From: Methanolobus sp.
Lineage (GTDB): Archaea > Halobacteriota > Methanosarcinia > Methanosarcinales > Methanosarcinaceae
Direction of reading: 5' to 3'
Length of the DNA stretch: 35,428 nucleotides
Assembly (NCBI RefSeq): GCF_030682845.1
Contig: NZ_JAUXNK010000097.1
Span: forward strand, 1 to 35,428
A model generated the notes under the pieces. It was not told where the DNA came from, did not search any database, and saw only the letters and a list, made by a program, of their open reading frames with translations. Positions 8,461-17,371 of this stretch are shown here, piece by piece (position 1 is the first letter of the stretch; every line of letters begins with the position of its first letter). A program made the translations under genes and the position numbers.

Positions 8461-9762
8461 ATGAAACTGTTCGGTTCTTCAGGTATAAGGGGAGTTACAA
8501 ATAAAGACATTACAATTGACCTTGCCCTTAAAGTTGGCATGGCGCTTGGAAAGTCAAAAAAGAATGCAGTCATTGGGAGAGATCCGCGGGTTGCAGGCGA
8601 GATGATAGAACATGCATTGATCAGCGGGCTTGCCAGTTCCGGATGCAGAGTCGTCCGTGTGGGAATCGTGTCAACTCCCACACTTGCGTATGCTGCACGG
8701 GATTATGACTGTGGGGTCATGATAACGGCATCCCACAACCCGGCAGAATATGTGGGAATCAAGCTATGGAATCCCGACGGCATGGCTTTTGATTCAAAAC
8801 AGCAGGAAGAAATTGAATCAATTATAGAGAGTGAAGATTTCGTGCGTGTGAGATGGGATAAGACAGGCAATATAACATCACACGATAATGCCGTCAGGGA
8901 ACACATGGACATGATCCTGAAGAATGTCGGAAGAGCATCCATGAGAGTTATCCTCGATTGCGGCTGCGGGGCAGGAGGGACCATCACTCCCTTCCTTCTA
9001 AGGGAAATGGGATGCGAGGTCATCACACTTAACAGCCAGCTTGACGGGCATTTCCCCGCCCGCAACCCGGAGCCCAATGAAAAGAACCTCGTATTGCTTA
9101 GGAAAGCGGTAGTTGAGTTCGATGCCTGTCTGGGAATCGCCCACGATGGTGATGCCGACAGGATGATGGCTGTTGACGAGAAGGGCAACTTCGTATCAGG
9201 TGACGAGTTGCTTGCTATTTTCGGGCACTACGAGTGCAAAGGCGGGGCGAAGGTATGCGTGCCGGTGGATACTTCCCTTGTGGTCGATGATGCCCTTGAA
9301 GGCTCCGAGATAATACGAACAAGGGTTGGGGATGTGTATGTAGCCGAAGAGATGAAGAAGCACATCACAGACTTTGGTGGAGAGCCTTCGGGAAGCTGGA
9401 TCTTCCCAAGGATATCCTATTGCCCCGACGGAATATATGCCGCTGCGAGACTTGTTGAGATAGTCCGGGAAACAAAGCTCTCACAGCTCAGGGAAGCACT
9501 TCCCCAGTACCCGACCCTCAGGGGTACTATCCCATGTGCAGACTGTGCAAAAGAAGGAGTTATGGAAGCGATCAAGTCAAAACTTCAGCCCCTTGGAGAG
9601 GTTTCGGATATTGACGGTATCCGGGTAGAGATGGATAACGGCTGGGTGCTTGTCCGGCCTTCGGGAACCGAGCCCAAGATACGTATCACTGCCCAGGCAA
9701 GGGAGAATGTGGAAAAACTGTACGCAATGACTGAGGGTATAGTAAAGGAGAGCCTTAAATGA
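8461..9762 (+). CDS. glmM: Phosphoglucosamine mutase
   Basis: Interconverts glucosamine-6-phosphate and glucosamine-1-phosphate. The 433-residue protein belongs to the alpha-D-phosphohexomutase family. The catalytic phosphoserine is Ser91 in TASHNP, the magnesium loop DGDADR is at 229-234, and the phosphate-binding loop RPSGTEPK lies near the C-terminus. Archaeal members may also act on glucose or mannose phosphates, but the place between glmS and glmU supports the glucosamine role. A GGAGG Shine-Dalgarno precedes ATG 8461. The stop overlaps the next start as ATGA. Confidence 0.93.
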   Translation: MKLFGSSGIRGVTNKDITIDLALKVGMALGKSKKNAVIGRDPRVAGEMIEHALISGLASSGCRVVRVGIVSTPTLAYAARDYDCGVMITASHNPAEYVGIKLWNPDGMAFDSKQQEEIESIIESEDFVRVRWDKTGNITSHDNAVREHMDMILKNVGRASMRVILDCGCGAGGTITPFLLREMGCEVITLNSQLDGHFPARNPEPNEKNLVLLRKAVVEFDACLGIAHDGDADRMMAVDEKGNFVSGDELLAIFGHYECKGGAKVCVPVDTSLVVDDALEGSEIIRTRVGDVYVAEEMKKHITDFGGEPSGSWIFPRISYCPDGIYAAARLVEIVRETKLSQLREALPQYPTLRGTIPCADCAKEGVMEAIKSKLQPLGEVSDIDGIRVEMDNGWVLVRPSGTEPKIRITAQARENVEKLYAMTEGIVKESLK

Positions 9763-10967
9763 AAGCAGTAATCCTTGCTGCTGGCGAAGGTACAAGGATG
9801 CGACCGCTCACTGCATCCAGGCCGAAGGTGATGCTTCCGATAGCTAACAAGCCAATGATGGAGCACACCATAGATGCAGCGGTCAAAGCCGGAATAATGG
9901 ACTTTGTTATCATCTCAGGTTATTGCGAGGATTCTATCAAGGGTTATTTTGGTGATGGCAGCATAAAAGGGATAAGGATTGAATATGTGCATCAGGATGC
10001 TCAGCTTGGTACTGCCGATGCCATCGGATATGCCAAAGGGCACGTTGACGGCCGGTTCGTGGTGCTCAACGGGGACATGCTGATAAGTTCCGAGCATATC
10101 AGACACCTGATATCTATAGATAAAGATGCAGTCATCACCGTGAAAGAAGTCGATGACCCATCCCATTTCGGAGTGATAGAGACCGAAGATGACAGGGTTG
10201 TAAGGATAATCGAGAAGCCCCAGCACCCACCAAGCAACCTGGCCAATGCCGGCATATACCTTTTTACAGAGGCCATTTTCGACTTCATAGCAAAGACGCA
10301 GCTATCCCCAAGAGGAGAACTTGAGATAACTGATTCACTGCAAATGATGATAGACAGCGGCTACAATGTAGGGTATGAGGTACTTGACACGGACTGGATA
10401 GATATCGGCAGGCCCTGGGACCTGCTTGACGCAAACACGGTGCTGCTCGGGAATATAAAAGGCCAGTGTGAAGGTACTGTAGAGTCCTACGCCACCCTGC
10501 ACGGAGAGGTCATTATCGGGAAGGGCACACTAATACGCAATGGTTCTTATATCATTGGTCCGGTAGTGATTGGCGATAATTGCGATATCGGGCCTAACTG
10601 CTTTATCAGGGCATCCACTGCTATCGGTAACAATGTCCATATAGGCAATGCGGTGGAAGTCAAGAACAGCATCATCATGGACGACACCAAAATAGGACAT
10701 CTGACCTACCTCGGGGACAGCGTCATAGGGTTCAAATGTAATTTCGGCGCCGGTACAAAGATAGCTAACCTGAGGCATGACGGAAAGAACATCAAGTGCT
10801 CTGTTAAAGGCAAGATAGTGGATACCGGCAGGAGAAAGCTTGGGGTCATCATGGGCGATGACGTGCATACAGGCATCAATACCAGCATCAATGTGGGCAT
10901 GATGATGGAAGCAGGCAGCTTCAGCCATCCCGGAGAAGTCGTTACGCCTGGCAGAAAAACTAATTAG
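9759..10967 (+). CDS. glmU: Bifunctional GlmU: glucosamine-1-phosphate acetyltransferase / UDP-GlcNAc pyrophosphorylase
   Basis: Makes UDP-GlcNAc from glucosamine-1-phosphate, acetyl-CoA and UTP. Of the 402 residues, the first 230 form the nucleotidyltransferase ([16 protein letters not shown] at about 104-106, VEKP-like IEKP at 151-154). The rest form a left-handed beta helix. Unlike the paralogue at 5376, this copy keeps all four residues implicated in acetyl transfer in Sulfolobus ST0452: His314 and Tyr317 in [11 protein letters not shown], Asn337 in TKIANL, and Lys343. It is therefore the better candidate for the full bifunctional enzyme. It is translationally coupled to glmM through an ATGA overlap. 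Confidence 0.93.
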   Translation: MKAVILAAGEGTRMRPLTASRPKVMLPIANKPMMEHTIDAAVKAGIMDFVIISGYCEDSIKGYFGDGSIKGIRIEYVHQDAQLGTADAIGYAKGHVDGRFVVLNGDMLISSEHIRHLISIDKDAVITVKEVDDPSHFGVIETEDDRVVRIIEKPQHPPSNLANAGIYLFTEAIFDFIAKTQLSPRGELEITDSLQMMIDSGYNVGYEVLDTDWIDIGRPWDLLDANTVLLGNIKGQCEGTVESYATLHGEVIIGKGTLIRNGSYIIGPVVIGDNCDIGPNCFIRASTAIGNNVHIGNAVEVKNSIIMDDTKIGHLTYLGDSVIGFKCNFGAGTKIANLRHDGKNIKCSVKGKIVDTGRRKLGVIMGDDVHTGINTSINVGMMMEAGSFSHPGEVVTPGRKTN

Positions 10968-11000
10968 GTGTTTTGTCATTTTTATCTATTGATCTATTGA

Positions 11001-12338
11001 GTGATACCATTGAACTTTAACGTCGAGACCCAAAAACTGAAAGACATGGCCAGGCAGGCTGCTGGTGTAATAGAAGACCATGAACATGTACGGGTCATAT
11101 CCCATAACGATGCCGATGGGCTCACATCTGCATCCATCATCTGCCAGGCTCTTCTGAGAAAGGGCATCCGGTTCCATACCACTATAGTCCCAAGACTGGA
11201 CAGTTCCGTGGTCGATATGGTCATTTCAAGTGCCAGAGAGAAAGACCTGGTAGTTTTCTGTGATATGGGGAGCGGGCAGTCTGACATCCTTTCAGGAATA
11301 AAGAACAGTATCGTCATCCTTGACCATCATGTTCCGGTGGGTAACTCACCCGCCAAGGTGGTCGTAAATCCTCATCTTGCAGGAATCGATGGTGCAATGC
11401 ACATCTCTGCTTCCGGGACCACATACCTGGTAGCAAAGGCACTGGACCCGGCCAATGTGGACCTTGCGGGTCTGGCCATCGCAGGCGCTGTAGGGGACAA
11501 ACAGTTAATGGACACTGTTAACGGCACAATCCTTAAGGAAGCAATCGAAGCGGGCGTTGTGTCTGTCAGGAAAGGGTTGAGAATGGGGGATGGCAATATA
11601 GCAGACGTGCTTGAATACACTCCGGAACCCTATCTGGATATAACCGGGGACAGGCAGAAGATCGATGAGTTCCTGGACATCCTCGGACTGCAGGGGAACG
11701 TCAGCGAACTTTCGGGCGAGCAGATGAAGAAACTGGCATCGGCCATTGCCCTGAAACTGGCAAAGAAATCAACTTCAGAAGCCATAGAGGCTTCTATTGG
11801 GGATGTATACTGTCTAAACAAAGAGCCTGTGAAGAATGTCTACGACATGGTGGCTATCTTTAACACTTGCGGCAGAATGGAAAAAGCCGGTGTCGCCCTT
11901 TCTATTGGTATGCGGGATAAGACACATCTTGAAGAAGCCCGGAAGATGGCGATCGGATATCAGCGATCCATCGTCGGGAACATCAAGGTTGCTATTGATA
12001 TGCTTCGCATCGGACAGAACATAGGCTATCTTATCACAAAAGACATGGAATCCACGGGAATGGTTGCAAGCACCATGGTCAGGTACATCAATCCCGACAT
12101 GCCCTTTGTGGCTGTGAACCAGGTGGATGACATTGTCAAAGTCTCTGCAAGGGGTACAAGAGCGCTGGTCACAAAAGGTCTTGACCTTGCATTCGCCCTG
12201 AGGGAAGCCTCAAAGGCCGTGGGCGGAGAAGGAGGAGGCCATAATGTAGCATCGGGAGCCTCAATACCCCCCGGTACTGAGGAGCAGTTCATCAATAAGG
12301 TGGACGAGATAGTGGGACAGCAGCTCGGGAAAAGATGA
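11001..12338 (+). CDS. Archaeal RecJ-like single-strand DNA exonuclease (DHH family)
   Basis: A 445-residue DHH-DHHA1 phosphoesterase related to bacterial RecJ and to the archaeal GINS-associated nuclease. Metal-binding motifs are HNDADG at about 35-40, DMGSG at about 88-92 and LDHH at about 107-110. The C-terminal DHHA1 domain carries the glycine-rich GGEGGGHNVASGASIP motif. It probably works in replication or repair on single-stranded ends. The start is GTG 11001, 33 bases after glmU; a TTG at 11010 is an alternative. The neighbouring order RecJ-Pcc1 is conserved in many archaea. Confidence 0.9.
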   Translation: MIPLNFNVETQKLKDMARQAAGVIEDHEHVRVISHNDADGLTSASIICQALLRKGIRFHTTIVPRLDSSVVDMVISSAREKDLVVFCDMGSGQSDILSGIKNSIVILDHHVPVGNSPAKVVVNPHLAGIDGAMHISASGTTYLVAKALDPANVDLAGLAIAGAVGDKQLMDTVNGTILKEAIEAGVVSVRKGLRMGDGNIADVLEYTPEPYLDITGDRQKIDEFLDILGLQGNVSELSGEQMKKLASAIALKLAKKSTSEAIEASIGDVYCLNKEPVKNVYDMVAIFNTCGRMEKAGVALSIGMRDKTHLEEARKMAIGYQRSIVGNIKVAIDMLRIGQNIGYLITKDMESTGMVASTMVRYINPDMPFVAVNQVDDIVKVSARGTRALVTKGLDLAFALREASKAVGGEGGGHNVASGASIPPGTEEQFINKVDEIVGQQLGKR

Positions 12339-12352
12339 GGAGCACGATTCCA

Positions 12353-12625
12353 ATGAAGATAAGGACCACTCTCGAGTTCATTGACGAGGATGCACATGAG
12401 ATAGCTGAAAAAGTTGCAAGCTCGCTGGCTCCGGACAACCTCACCAGCATGCATACAGAATCACGCGATGGAAGTGCAAGGATACACATTTCTACGGAAA
12501 AGATCATCTCGCTTATAGCAACCCTTGATGACCTGCTCATGAACGCAAAGGTCGCGGAAGAAGTGCTGAGCGAGGCGGAGAAATGCAAAGCAAAGGAATA
12601 TAAGAAAAGGGAAACGGGAAAATGA
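12353..12625 (+). CDS. pcc1: KEOPS complex subunit Pcc1
   Basis: A 90-residue protein of the Pcc1 family, the dimerisation subunit of the KEOPS complex that makes N6-threonylcarbamoyladenosine at position 37 of ANN-decoding tRNAs. It opens MKIRTTLEFIDEDAHEIA, followed by the usual RISTEKIISLIATLDDLLMN-like core split over residues 45-65. The ATG at 12353 has GAGGAG ten bases upstream; ATG 12335, overlapping the recJ-like stop, would add six residues. Its TGA abuts directly on the stop of the convergent glycosylase gene. Confidence 0.9.
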   Translation: MKIRTTLEFIDEDAHEIAEKVASSLAPDNLTSMHTESRDGSARIHISTEKIISLIATLDDLLMNAKVAEEVLSEAEKCKAKEYKKRETGK

Positions 12626-13213
12626 TCATTCCCACAGGTACCTGTTAGTATCTATGAGCGTTTTTTGCTCTTCTATCCTTGAGCGCTGGTATATCATGGC
12701 TGCCGGATGGTAGATCTTCAATATGCTGATACCTCCGGATACCTTCGGAATGCCCCATTCAAGCTTCTTGCTACGGCAGAAAGCTTCCTCTGCAGTATTG
12801 CCAAGCAGGATGATGACCTGCGGGTCCAGCATCTTTATCTGGGCCATCAGGAATGGACGGCAAAGCTCGATCTCACCTTTCAGGGGCTTGCGGTTGTTCG
12901 GAGGACGGCACTTCACTGCATTGATGACTGCGTAATCCCCAGCTGACAGGCCCATGTATCCTATCATCTCATCCAGTTTCTTTCCGGCCCTCCCGCTAAA
13001 GGGGATACCCGTCATATCCTCGGTCCTGCCCGGAGCCTCGCCGATGAACAGCACCCTGGGATTGCGCGAGCCTTTCATAATCACGGGATTAGTGGCACCT
13101 TCACGAAGGGCGCAGTCCGAACATTGCAGGATAGACTCCTCCAGATGTCCAAAACCTGCACTGGCCATTTCCTCAACCACTGCGGAGATATCAATACTTT
13201 GTAATTTTCCCAT
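12626..13213 (-). CDS. Uracil-DNA glycosylase, family 4 (iron-sulfur)
   Basis: Removes uracil from DNA at deaminated cytosines. The 195-residue protein has the family-4 GEAPGRTED active-site motif at 58-66 and a HP dipeptide at 169-170 matching the C-terminal motif. Four cysteines, Cys31, Cys34, Cys102 and Cys118, match the spacing of [4Fe-4S] ligands in thermostable UDGs. It is convergent with pcc1 with no base between the two stop codons. The start ATG 13213 gives the normal N-terminus. Confidence 0.93.
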   Translation of the reverse strand: MGKLQSIDISAVVEEMASAGFGHLEESILQCSDCALREGATNPVIMKGSRNPRVLFIGEAPGRTEDMTGIPFSGRAGKKLDEMIGYMGLSAGDYAVINAVKCRPPNNRKPLKGEIELCRPFLMAQIKMLDPQVIILLGNTAEEAFCRSKKLEWGIPKVSGGISILKIYHPAAMIYQRSRIEEQKTLIDTNRYLWE

Positions 13214-13355
13214 GTCTTAGCCTCATTTTTTCCGGATCACTTCTCAACCTGGCATTTGTACATAGATAAGCTCCGTTAAAAGGATAACTAAAAAGACTAA
13301 CGGAATAAAAATATGGACATCAGCCCAAAAAAGAGAAGCCCTTAATTATTAAAAA

Positions 13356-13400
13356 ATACATCTGGCATAAGATACATCTGGCAAAAGATGCATCTAAGAT
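13356..13400. repeat. Short 16-bp tandem repeat upstream of serS
   Basis: Two adjacent copies of atacatctggcaWaag (13356-13371 and 13372-13387) differ at one base; a decayed third copy (atgcatctaagat) follows. They lie between the divergent glycosylase and serS genes, about 85-130 bases before the serS ATG. Confidence 0.7.
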
Positions 13401-13485
13401 ACCATAATCAGGTGTAGAAGTAATTTGCAAATTAATGTGAATGCAGCTCGCTTATTCATATCATCATTTCAGGAACGGAATAAGA

Positions 13486-15054
13486 ATGGAAGTTAAAAAG
13501 AGAGATAATTGCTGTCCGCAGGATGAAATCAGATGTGGCAACTCAATTGGATTGAAGTTCAGGCTGGAATGTGCTATCAAGACCAGTTCCGATGCCACAC
13601 CGGCAAAGGATGCCATAAACGCCTTAATAGATGAATCCAACAAGACCATATTCACAAAAGGTGCTCCGGAGGGGCAGGGAGCAAAGGTGGTGGATTGGAG
13701 CGTTGAGGGAGACAGGATCAATCTCACTATTGAATCCGGCAGGCATGTAAGAGTGCACGATGCAATCATGCGTCTGAAAAAGCCCCTTGCTGCAAAACTT
13801 GGAAAGGATTTCCGGATAGGAGTACGCGGTACTGAAGTAGGCTCGTTCACTATAGAGATGCCTTCGGAAAAGCCGCTTGCTGAAGTAAAGATCCCTTATG
13901 TGAGATCTATCACTTATAATGAGGGAATCCTCAGGCTGGACCTTGATGTTGATGACTCTGCCATGTCAAACCGTGTTCCTGACAGGATACTGTCCCTGAT
14001 GGAGGAGAAGATAGAGCAGCAGTCCTATGGCGGAAAGGCCGAGCACTGGCATGTGCTCTGGCAGAGCGAAAACAAGGAGCACAAGTTCTCGGGAGACCCC
14101 ACGCAGGCGATGGTGGATGCCGGCTGGATAAAAAGAGGAGCCAGCAGGGGACAATGGATACACGGCCCGCAGTCTACGAAGATGTTCAGGGCTTTTGAGA
14201 GGATAGTTCTCGAGGAACTGCTCCAACCATTGGCATACAGGGAGATGATCTTCCCAAAGTTAGTCCCATGGGAAGTCTGGCAGAAATCCGGGCATGCAAA
14301 AGGCGTCTATCCCGAGATATACTATGTCTGTCCCCCCAAGACCAGGGATCCAAAATACTGGGAAGAGGTCATTGACCATTATAAAGTAACCCTTGAGGTC
14401 CCTACATCTCTTATCAAAGAGAAGATAGGTGATCCGATAGGTGGAATGTGCTACGCGCAGTGCCCTCCTTTCTGGACATACCTGCAGGGTGAAACAATAC
14501 CCACCGACGAGTTCCCTATAAGGGTGTTTGACAGGTCAGGCACCTCGCACAGGTACGAGAGCGGCGGCATCCACGGCATGGAGCGTGTGGATGAGTTCCA
14601 CAGGATAGAGATCGTCTGGGTGGGAACCAAAGATCAGGTGATAAAAGCCGCTAACGAATTGCACGAAAGGTACATGCATATCTTCAACGAGATACTCGAC
14701 CTGGAGTGGCGGAAAGCATGGGTCACACCATGGTTCATGGCGCAGGAAGGACTTACAGGAGTTGCTGAACAGACCGAAGCCGGTACAACCGATTATGAAG
14801 CAGTCCTGCCTTACCGCGGACCGGATGGCGAGTGGCTGGAATTCCAGAATGTCAGTGTAAATGGGAACAAGTACCCTTCAGGATTCAATGTAAAATGCCA
14901 GACCGGTGAAGAACTCTGGTCAGGCTGTTCCGGTGTCGGCCTTGAAAGATGGGCATCGGCATTCTTTGCACAGAAGGGACTGGACCCTGCCAACTGGCCC
15001 GAGGAATTCAGGAAAAGAGTGGGAGAGATCCCCAGAGGAATCAGGTTCCTCTGA
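13486..15054 (+). CDS. serS: Serine--tRNA ligase, methanogen (type 2) form
   Basis: Charges tRNA-Ser. This is the rare zinc-dependent SerRS of methanogens, not the ordinary bacterial type. The idiosyncratic N-terminal domain is about 1-165 and shows [10 protein letters not shown] and [10 protein letters not shown]. The class II core includes [52 protein letters not shown] and [12 protein letters not shown]; cysteines in GGMC and SGC and a core Glu fit the two-Cys one-Glu zinc site described for Methanosarcina barkeri. The C-terminus ends in GIRFL. The start is uncertain: ATG 13486 gives 522 residues, ATG 13441 gives 537, and the family's usual N-terminus would correspond to around 13546-13552 (ATT or TTG). 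I chose 13486 because a TATA-like box lies about 30 bases before it. Confidence 0.95.
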   Translation: MEVKKRDNCCPQDEIRCGNSIGLKFRLECAIKTSSDATPAKDAINALIDESNKTIFTKGAPEGQGAKVVDWSVEGDRINLTIESGRHVRVHDAIMRLKKPLAAKLGKDFRIGVRGTEVGSFTIEMPSEKPLAEVKIPYVRSITYNEGILRLDLDVDDSAMSNRVPDRILSLMEEKIEQQSYGGKAEHWHVLWQSENKEHKFSGDPTQAMVDAGWIKRGASRGQWIHGPQSTKMFRAFERIVLEELLQPLAYREMIFPKLVPWEVWQKSGHAKGVYPEIYYVCPPKTRDPKYWEEVIDHYKVTLEVPTSLIKEKIGDPIGGMCYAQCPPFWTYLQGETIPTDEFPIRVFDRSGTSHRYESGGIHGMERVDEFHRIEIVWVGTKDQVIKAANELHERYMHIFNEILDLEWRKAWVTPWFMAQEGLTGVAEQTEAGTTDYEAVLPYRGPDGEWLEFQNVSVNGNKYPSGFNVKCQTGEELWSGCSGVGLERWASAFFAQKGLDPANWPEEFRKRVGEIPRGIRFL

Positions 15055-15123
15055 TTCTTCTTTTTAAACCCGGCAGTAAGCATTCTGAGCAAACTTAAAA
15101 GTAAGAATAACAGGAAAGGTTCC

Positions 15124-16059
15124 TTAAGCTATTTCTATTACAACTTTTCCTTTCACACTTCCGCTGCGCTGATACTCCAGAGCCTGTCCTGTTTCTTCCA
15201 GAGGGAATACCCTGTCAATAGTGACTGTGACGACTCCACTGTCAAAGAGCTCTGCTAACTTCTTTAGTTGATGGCTATTGATTTTGGTAGATTGCCCCAG
15301 TGCATTCACCTGATACTTATCCATCAGCTCCTGGTCAGGCTGCTCAAGCATTGAGACGATGATGCCTCCTTTCTTAAGAACCTTAAAGGACCTTTTGTAA
15401 GTATCCTCACCTACCGTATCAAAAACTGCATCGAAATCTTTCAGCTTTTCTTCAAAGACCTCGTCCTTATAGTCGATAATCTCATCTGCTCCAAGGGCCT
15501 TGAGATATTCGCTCTTATCTTTCCTGGCGGTTGTTGCCACATGGGCGCCCAGATATTTTGCCATCTGGATTGCCATTGAACCGATTCCTCCCGAACCCCC
15601 GTGTATGAGTATCTTCTGTCCTTTCTGCAACTTCATTTTGTCGAAAAGAACATCCCATGCACTCACACCTGTAAGGGGCAGCGCGGCAGCTTCCAGGTAG
15701 CTTGCCTTTTCCGGCTTTAGGGCTGTCAGCTTCTCTTCAGCTAATACGAATTCAGCAAAGGCCCCCGAGCCCCCTGAGAGGATAAGCCCGCTGCCATATA
15801 CGTAATCACCTGTCCTATACAGGGTTACGCCCTGGCCGACATCCATTACCGTACCGGCAAAATCTCCGCCGAGTGTTATCGGAAAACTGAATTTGTTAAC
15901 AGAGGGCACGTACCCTTCACGTATTTTCCAGTCAAAGGGATTCACACCTGCAGCATGTACCTTCACAAGAACCTTTCCCGATGCAATCTCGGGCGTATTG
16001 ACATTACGGTTTATCACGACAACATCTGTTCCGTATTCATTTATCTGGGCGGCTTTCAT
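15124..16059 (-). CDS. Zinc-independent MDR-family NADP-dependent oxidoreductase (quinone oxidoreductase-like)
   Basis: A 311-residue member of the medium-chain dehydrogenase/reductase superfamily. The GroES-like N-terminal domain has VNPFDWKIREG and LGGDFAGTV. The Rossmann domain has the nucleotide-binding motif HGGSGGIGSMAIQMAK at about 150, and ALGADEIIDY. Zinc-ligand cysteines are absent, as in quinone reductases and enoyl reductases. ATG 16059 is chosen because GAGGAG lies five bases upstream; a GTG two codons earlier overlaps that site. The substrate cannot be told from sequence. It is convergent with serS. Confidence 0.85.
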   Translation of the reverse strand: MKAAQINEYGTDVVVINRNVNTPEIASGKVLVKVHAAGVNPFDWKIREGYVPSVNKFSFPITLGGDFAGTVMDVGQGVTLYRTGDYVYGSGLILSGGSGAFAEFVLAEEKLTALKPEKASYLEAAALPLTGVSAWDVLFDKMKLQKGQKILIHGGSGGIGSMAIQMAKYLGAHVATTARKDKSEYLKALGADEIIDYKDEVFEEKLKDFDAVFDTVGEDTYKRSFKVLKKGGIIVSMLEQPDQELMDKYQVNALGQSTKINSHQLKKLAELFDSGVVTVTIDRVFPLEETGQALEYQRSGSVKGKVVIEIA

Positions 16060-16205
16060 AATCACTCCTCTACTACTAAAATGCGCAACACATCTAGTTA
16101 CATATTACGGATAGTCGTTTACCCAGAAAAGATTACCTGCAATGAATAGAACGGGTGGCAGCGAACATACCTGTTGCCACCATCCCCACATCGTGGTACT
16201 GCACC

Positions 16206-16697
16206 TTAGTTCGCCTTTAAGGTTTCCTGGTGTGCAATCATTATGTCGTCGAGCTTCATTATGAGGTTCCCTTCTGAAACATTATAAGGGATACTTTCCT
16301 TGGGATATGCCACACAAGCTCCTCCAATGCCCATGCCCGTGGATGCATCAAATGTGGTGGTGCATGCATCACATACAAGTGTGCTCCTATCAAGTGCAAA
16401 TCCAATAGAACCGCATGGAGGACAAACATTGGACCTGATGGAGATCTCATCATCAAGCATGTATGCCATTACCGCAAGCTCACCAATGTCAGTATTCACC
16501 TTGAAGTGGACATTTGTATGCTTATCCACTGCTGCAAGAGGTATGGAAACAGTGTCCTCTGTCGTCAGGGAGCTTATCCATGTGGCTTCCACAGGCTTTG
16601 CAGAGCCCTTTAACGCAGAATCAGTTCCCGTACACCCAAGTGCAAGTACAGATATCACAAGCACCGACAAAACCACACCGATCAATTTTAAATTCAT
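16206..16697 (-). CDS. DUF2318-type cysteine-rich lipoprotein
   Basis: A 163-residue exported protein with a lipoprotein signal (VLALGC, lipid-accepting Cys22). The C-terminal half has a CPPCG motif (Cys92, Cys95), Cys109-x2-Cys112 and Cys128, the pattern of DUF2318, whose members are predicted to bind metal or an iron-sulfur centre outside the membrane. It is last in a minus-strand operon after an FtsX-like permease and an ABC ATPase, five bases behind the ATPase stop. In Campylobacter the corresponding set (Cj1658-Cj1663, P19 system) handles iron; the Ftr1 permease and P19 are missing here, so the substrate is open. Confidence 0.85.
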   Translation of the reverse strand: MNLKLIGVVLSVLVISVLALGCTGTDSALKGSAKPVEATWISSLTTEDTVSIPLAAVDKHTNVHFKVNTDIGELAVMAYMLDDEISIRSNVCPPCGSIGFALDRSTLVCDACTTTFDASTGMGIGGACVAYPKESIPYNVSEGNLIMKLDDIMIAHQETLKAN

Positions 16698-16702
16698 GTT
16701 AC

Positions 16703-17371
16703 TTACTCCGCGATATTCCCGTCCACTAAGTTCACAATCCTGTCAGATAACATGGCAAGCTCCCTGTTGTGAGTGACCATGATCACTGTCATCTCGCCGG
16801 CCAGCGACCTGAGCAGGGAGATTATCATAGAACCCGTGGTGCCATCCAGTGCTCCGGTGGGTTCATCAGCCAGTAATATTTTCGGCTTCATGACAATTGC
16901 GCGCGCAATTGCGACCCTCTGCTGTTCACCTCCACTCAGCTCAGCCGGCTTGTGCTCTTTACGATGGGACAGCCCCACCCGCTCCAGAGCAATATCAACA
17001 GCACCGTTATCCTTTTCTCCGGCAAATACCAGCGGCAGGGCAACGTTCTCGTAGGCTGTGAGCGAGGGTATGAGATGAAACTGCTGGAACACGAAACCAA
17101 CGGTCCTGCGCCTCAATCCTACCAGCTCTTTCTGGGGCTTGAGAGTGATGTCATTCCCATCGATGAGGATAGTCCCTTCACTTGGACTGTCAAGCATGCC
17201 GATGAGATTCATCAGGGTGGTTTTCCCGGAGCCGGACTGGCCCATTACGGATACGAATTCGCCTTTCTTCACATCCAGACTGATACCTCGCAGTACCTCC
17301 ACTTCACCAGCTCCCATGGGATATCTTTTACCTGCACCCTGAATACGGATCATATTGTTACCATCAGACAC
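16703..17371 (-). CDS. ABC transporter ATP-binding protein (MacB/LolD type)
   Basis: A 222-residue ATPase with Walker A GQSGSGKTT (about 44-52), Q-loop FVFQQFHLIPSLTAYEN, signature LSGGEQQR and Walker B ILLADEPTGALD. This subfamily pairs with FtsX-like permeases in mechanotransmission-type complexes rather than in classical import. The GTG at 17371 overlaps the permease stop by eight bases and has GAGGTG upstream; ATG 17353 is an alternative. It is coupled to the permease and followed by the DUF2318 lipoprotein. Confidence 0.93.
   Translation of the reverse strand: MSDGNNMIRIQGAGKRYPMGAGEVEVLRGISLDVKKGEFVSVMGQSGSGKTTLMNLIGMLDSPSEGTILIDGNDITLKPQKELVGLRRRTVGFVFQQFHLIPSLTAYENVALPLVFAGEKDNGAVDIALERVGLSHRKEHKPAELSGGEQQRVAIARAIVMKPKILLADEPTGALDGTTGSMIISLLRSLAGEMTVIMVTHNRELAMLSDRIVNLVDGNIAE

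Noticed and set aside
13441-15054. Prolyl-tRNA synthetase as identity of this gene
   Set aside because: The class II core first suggested ProRS, but [24 protein letters not shown] and the N-terminal TPAKDAI segment match the methanogen-type SerRS.
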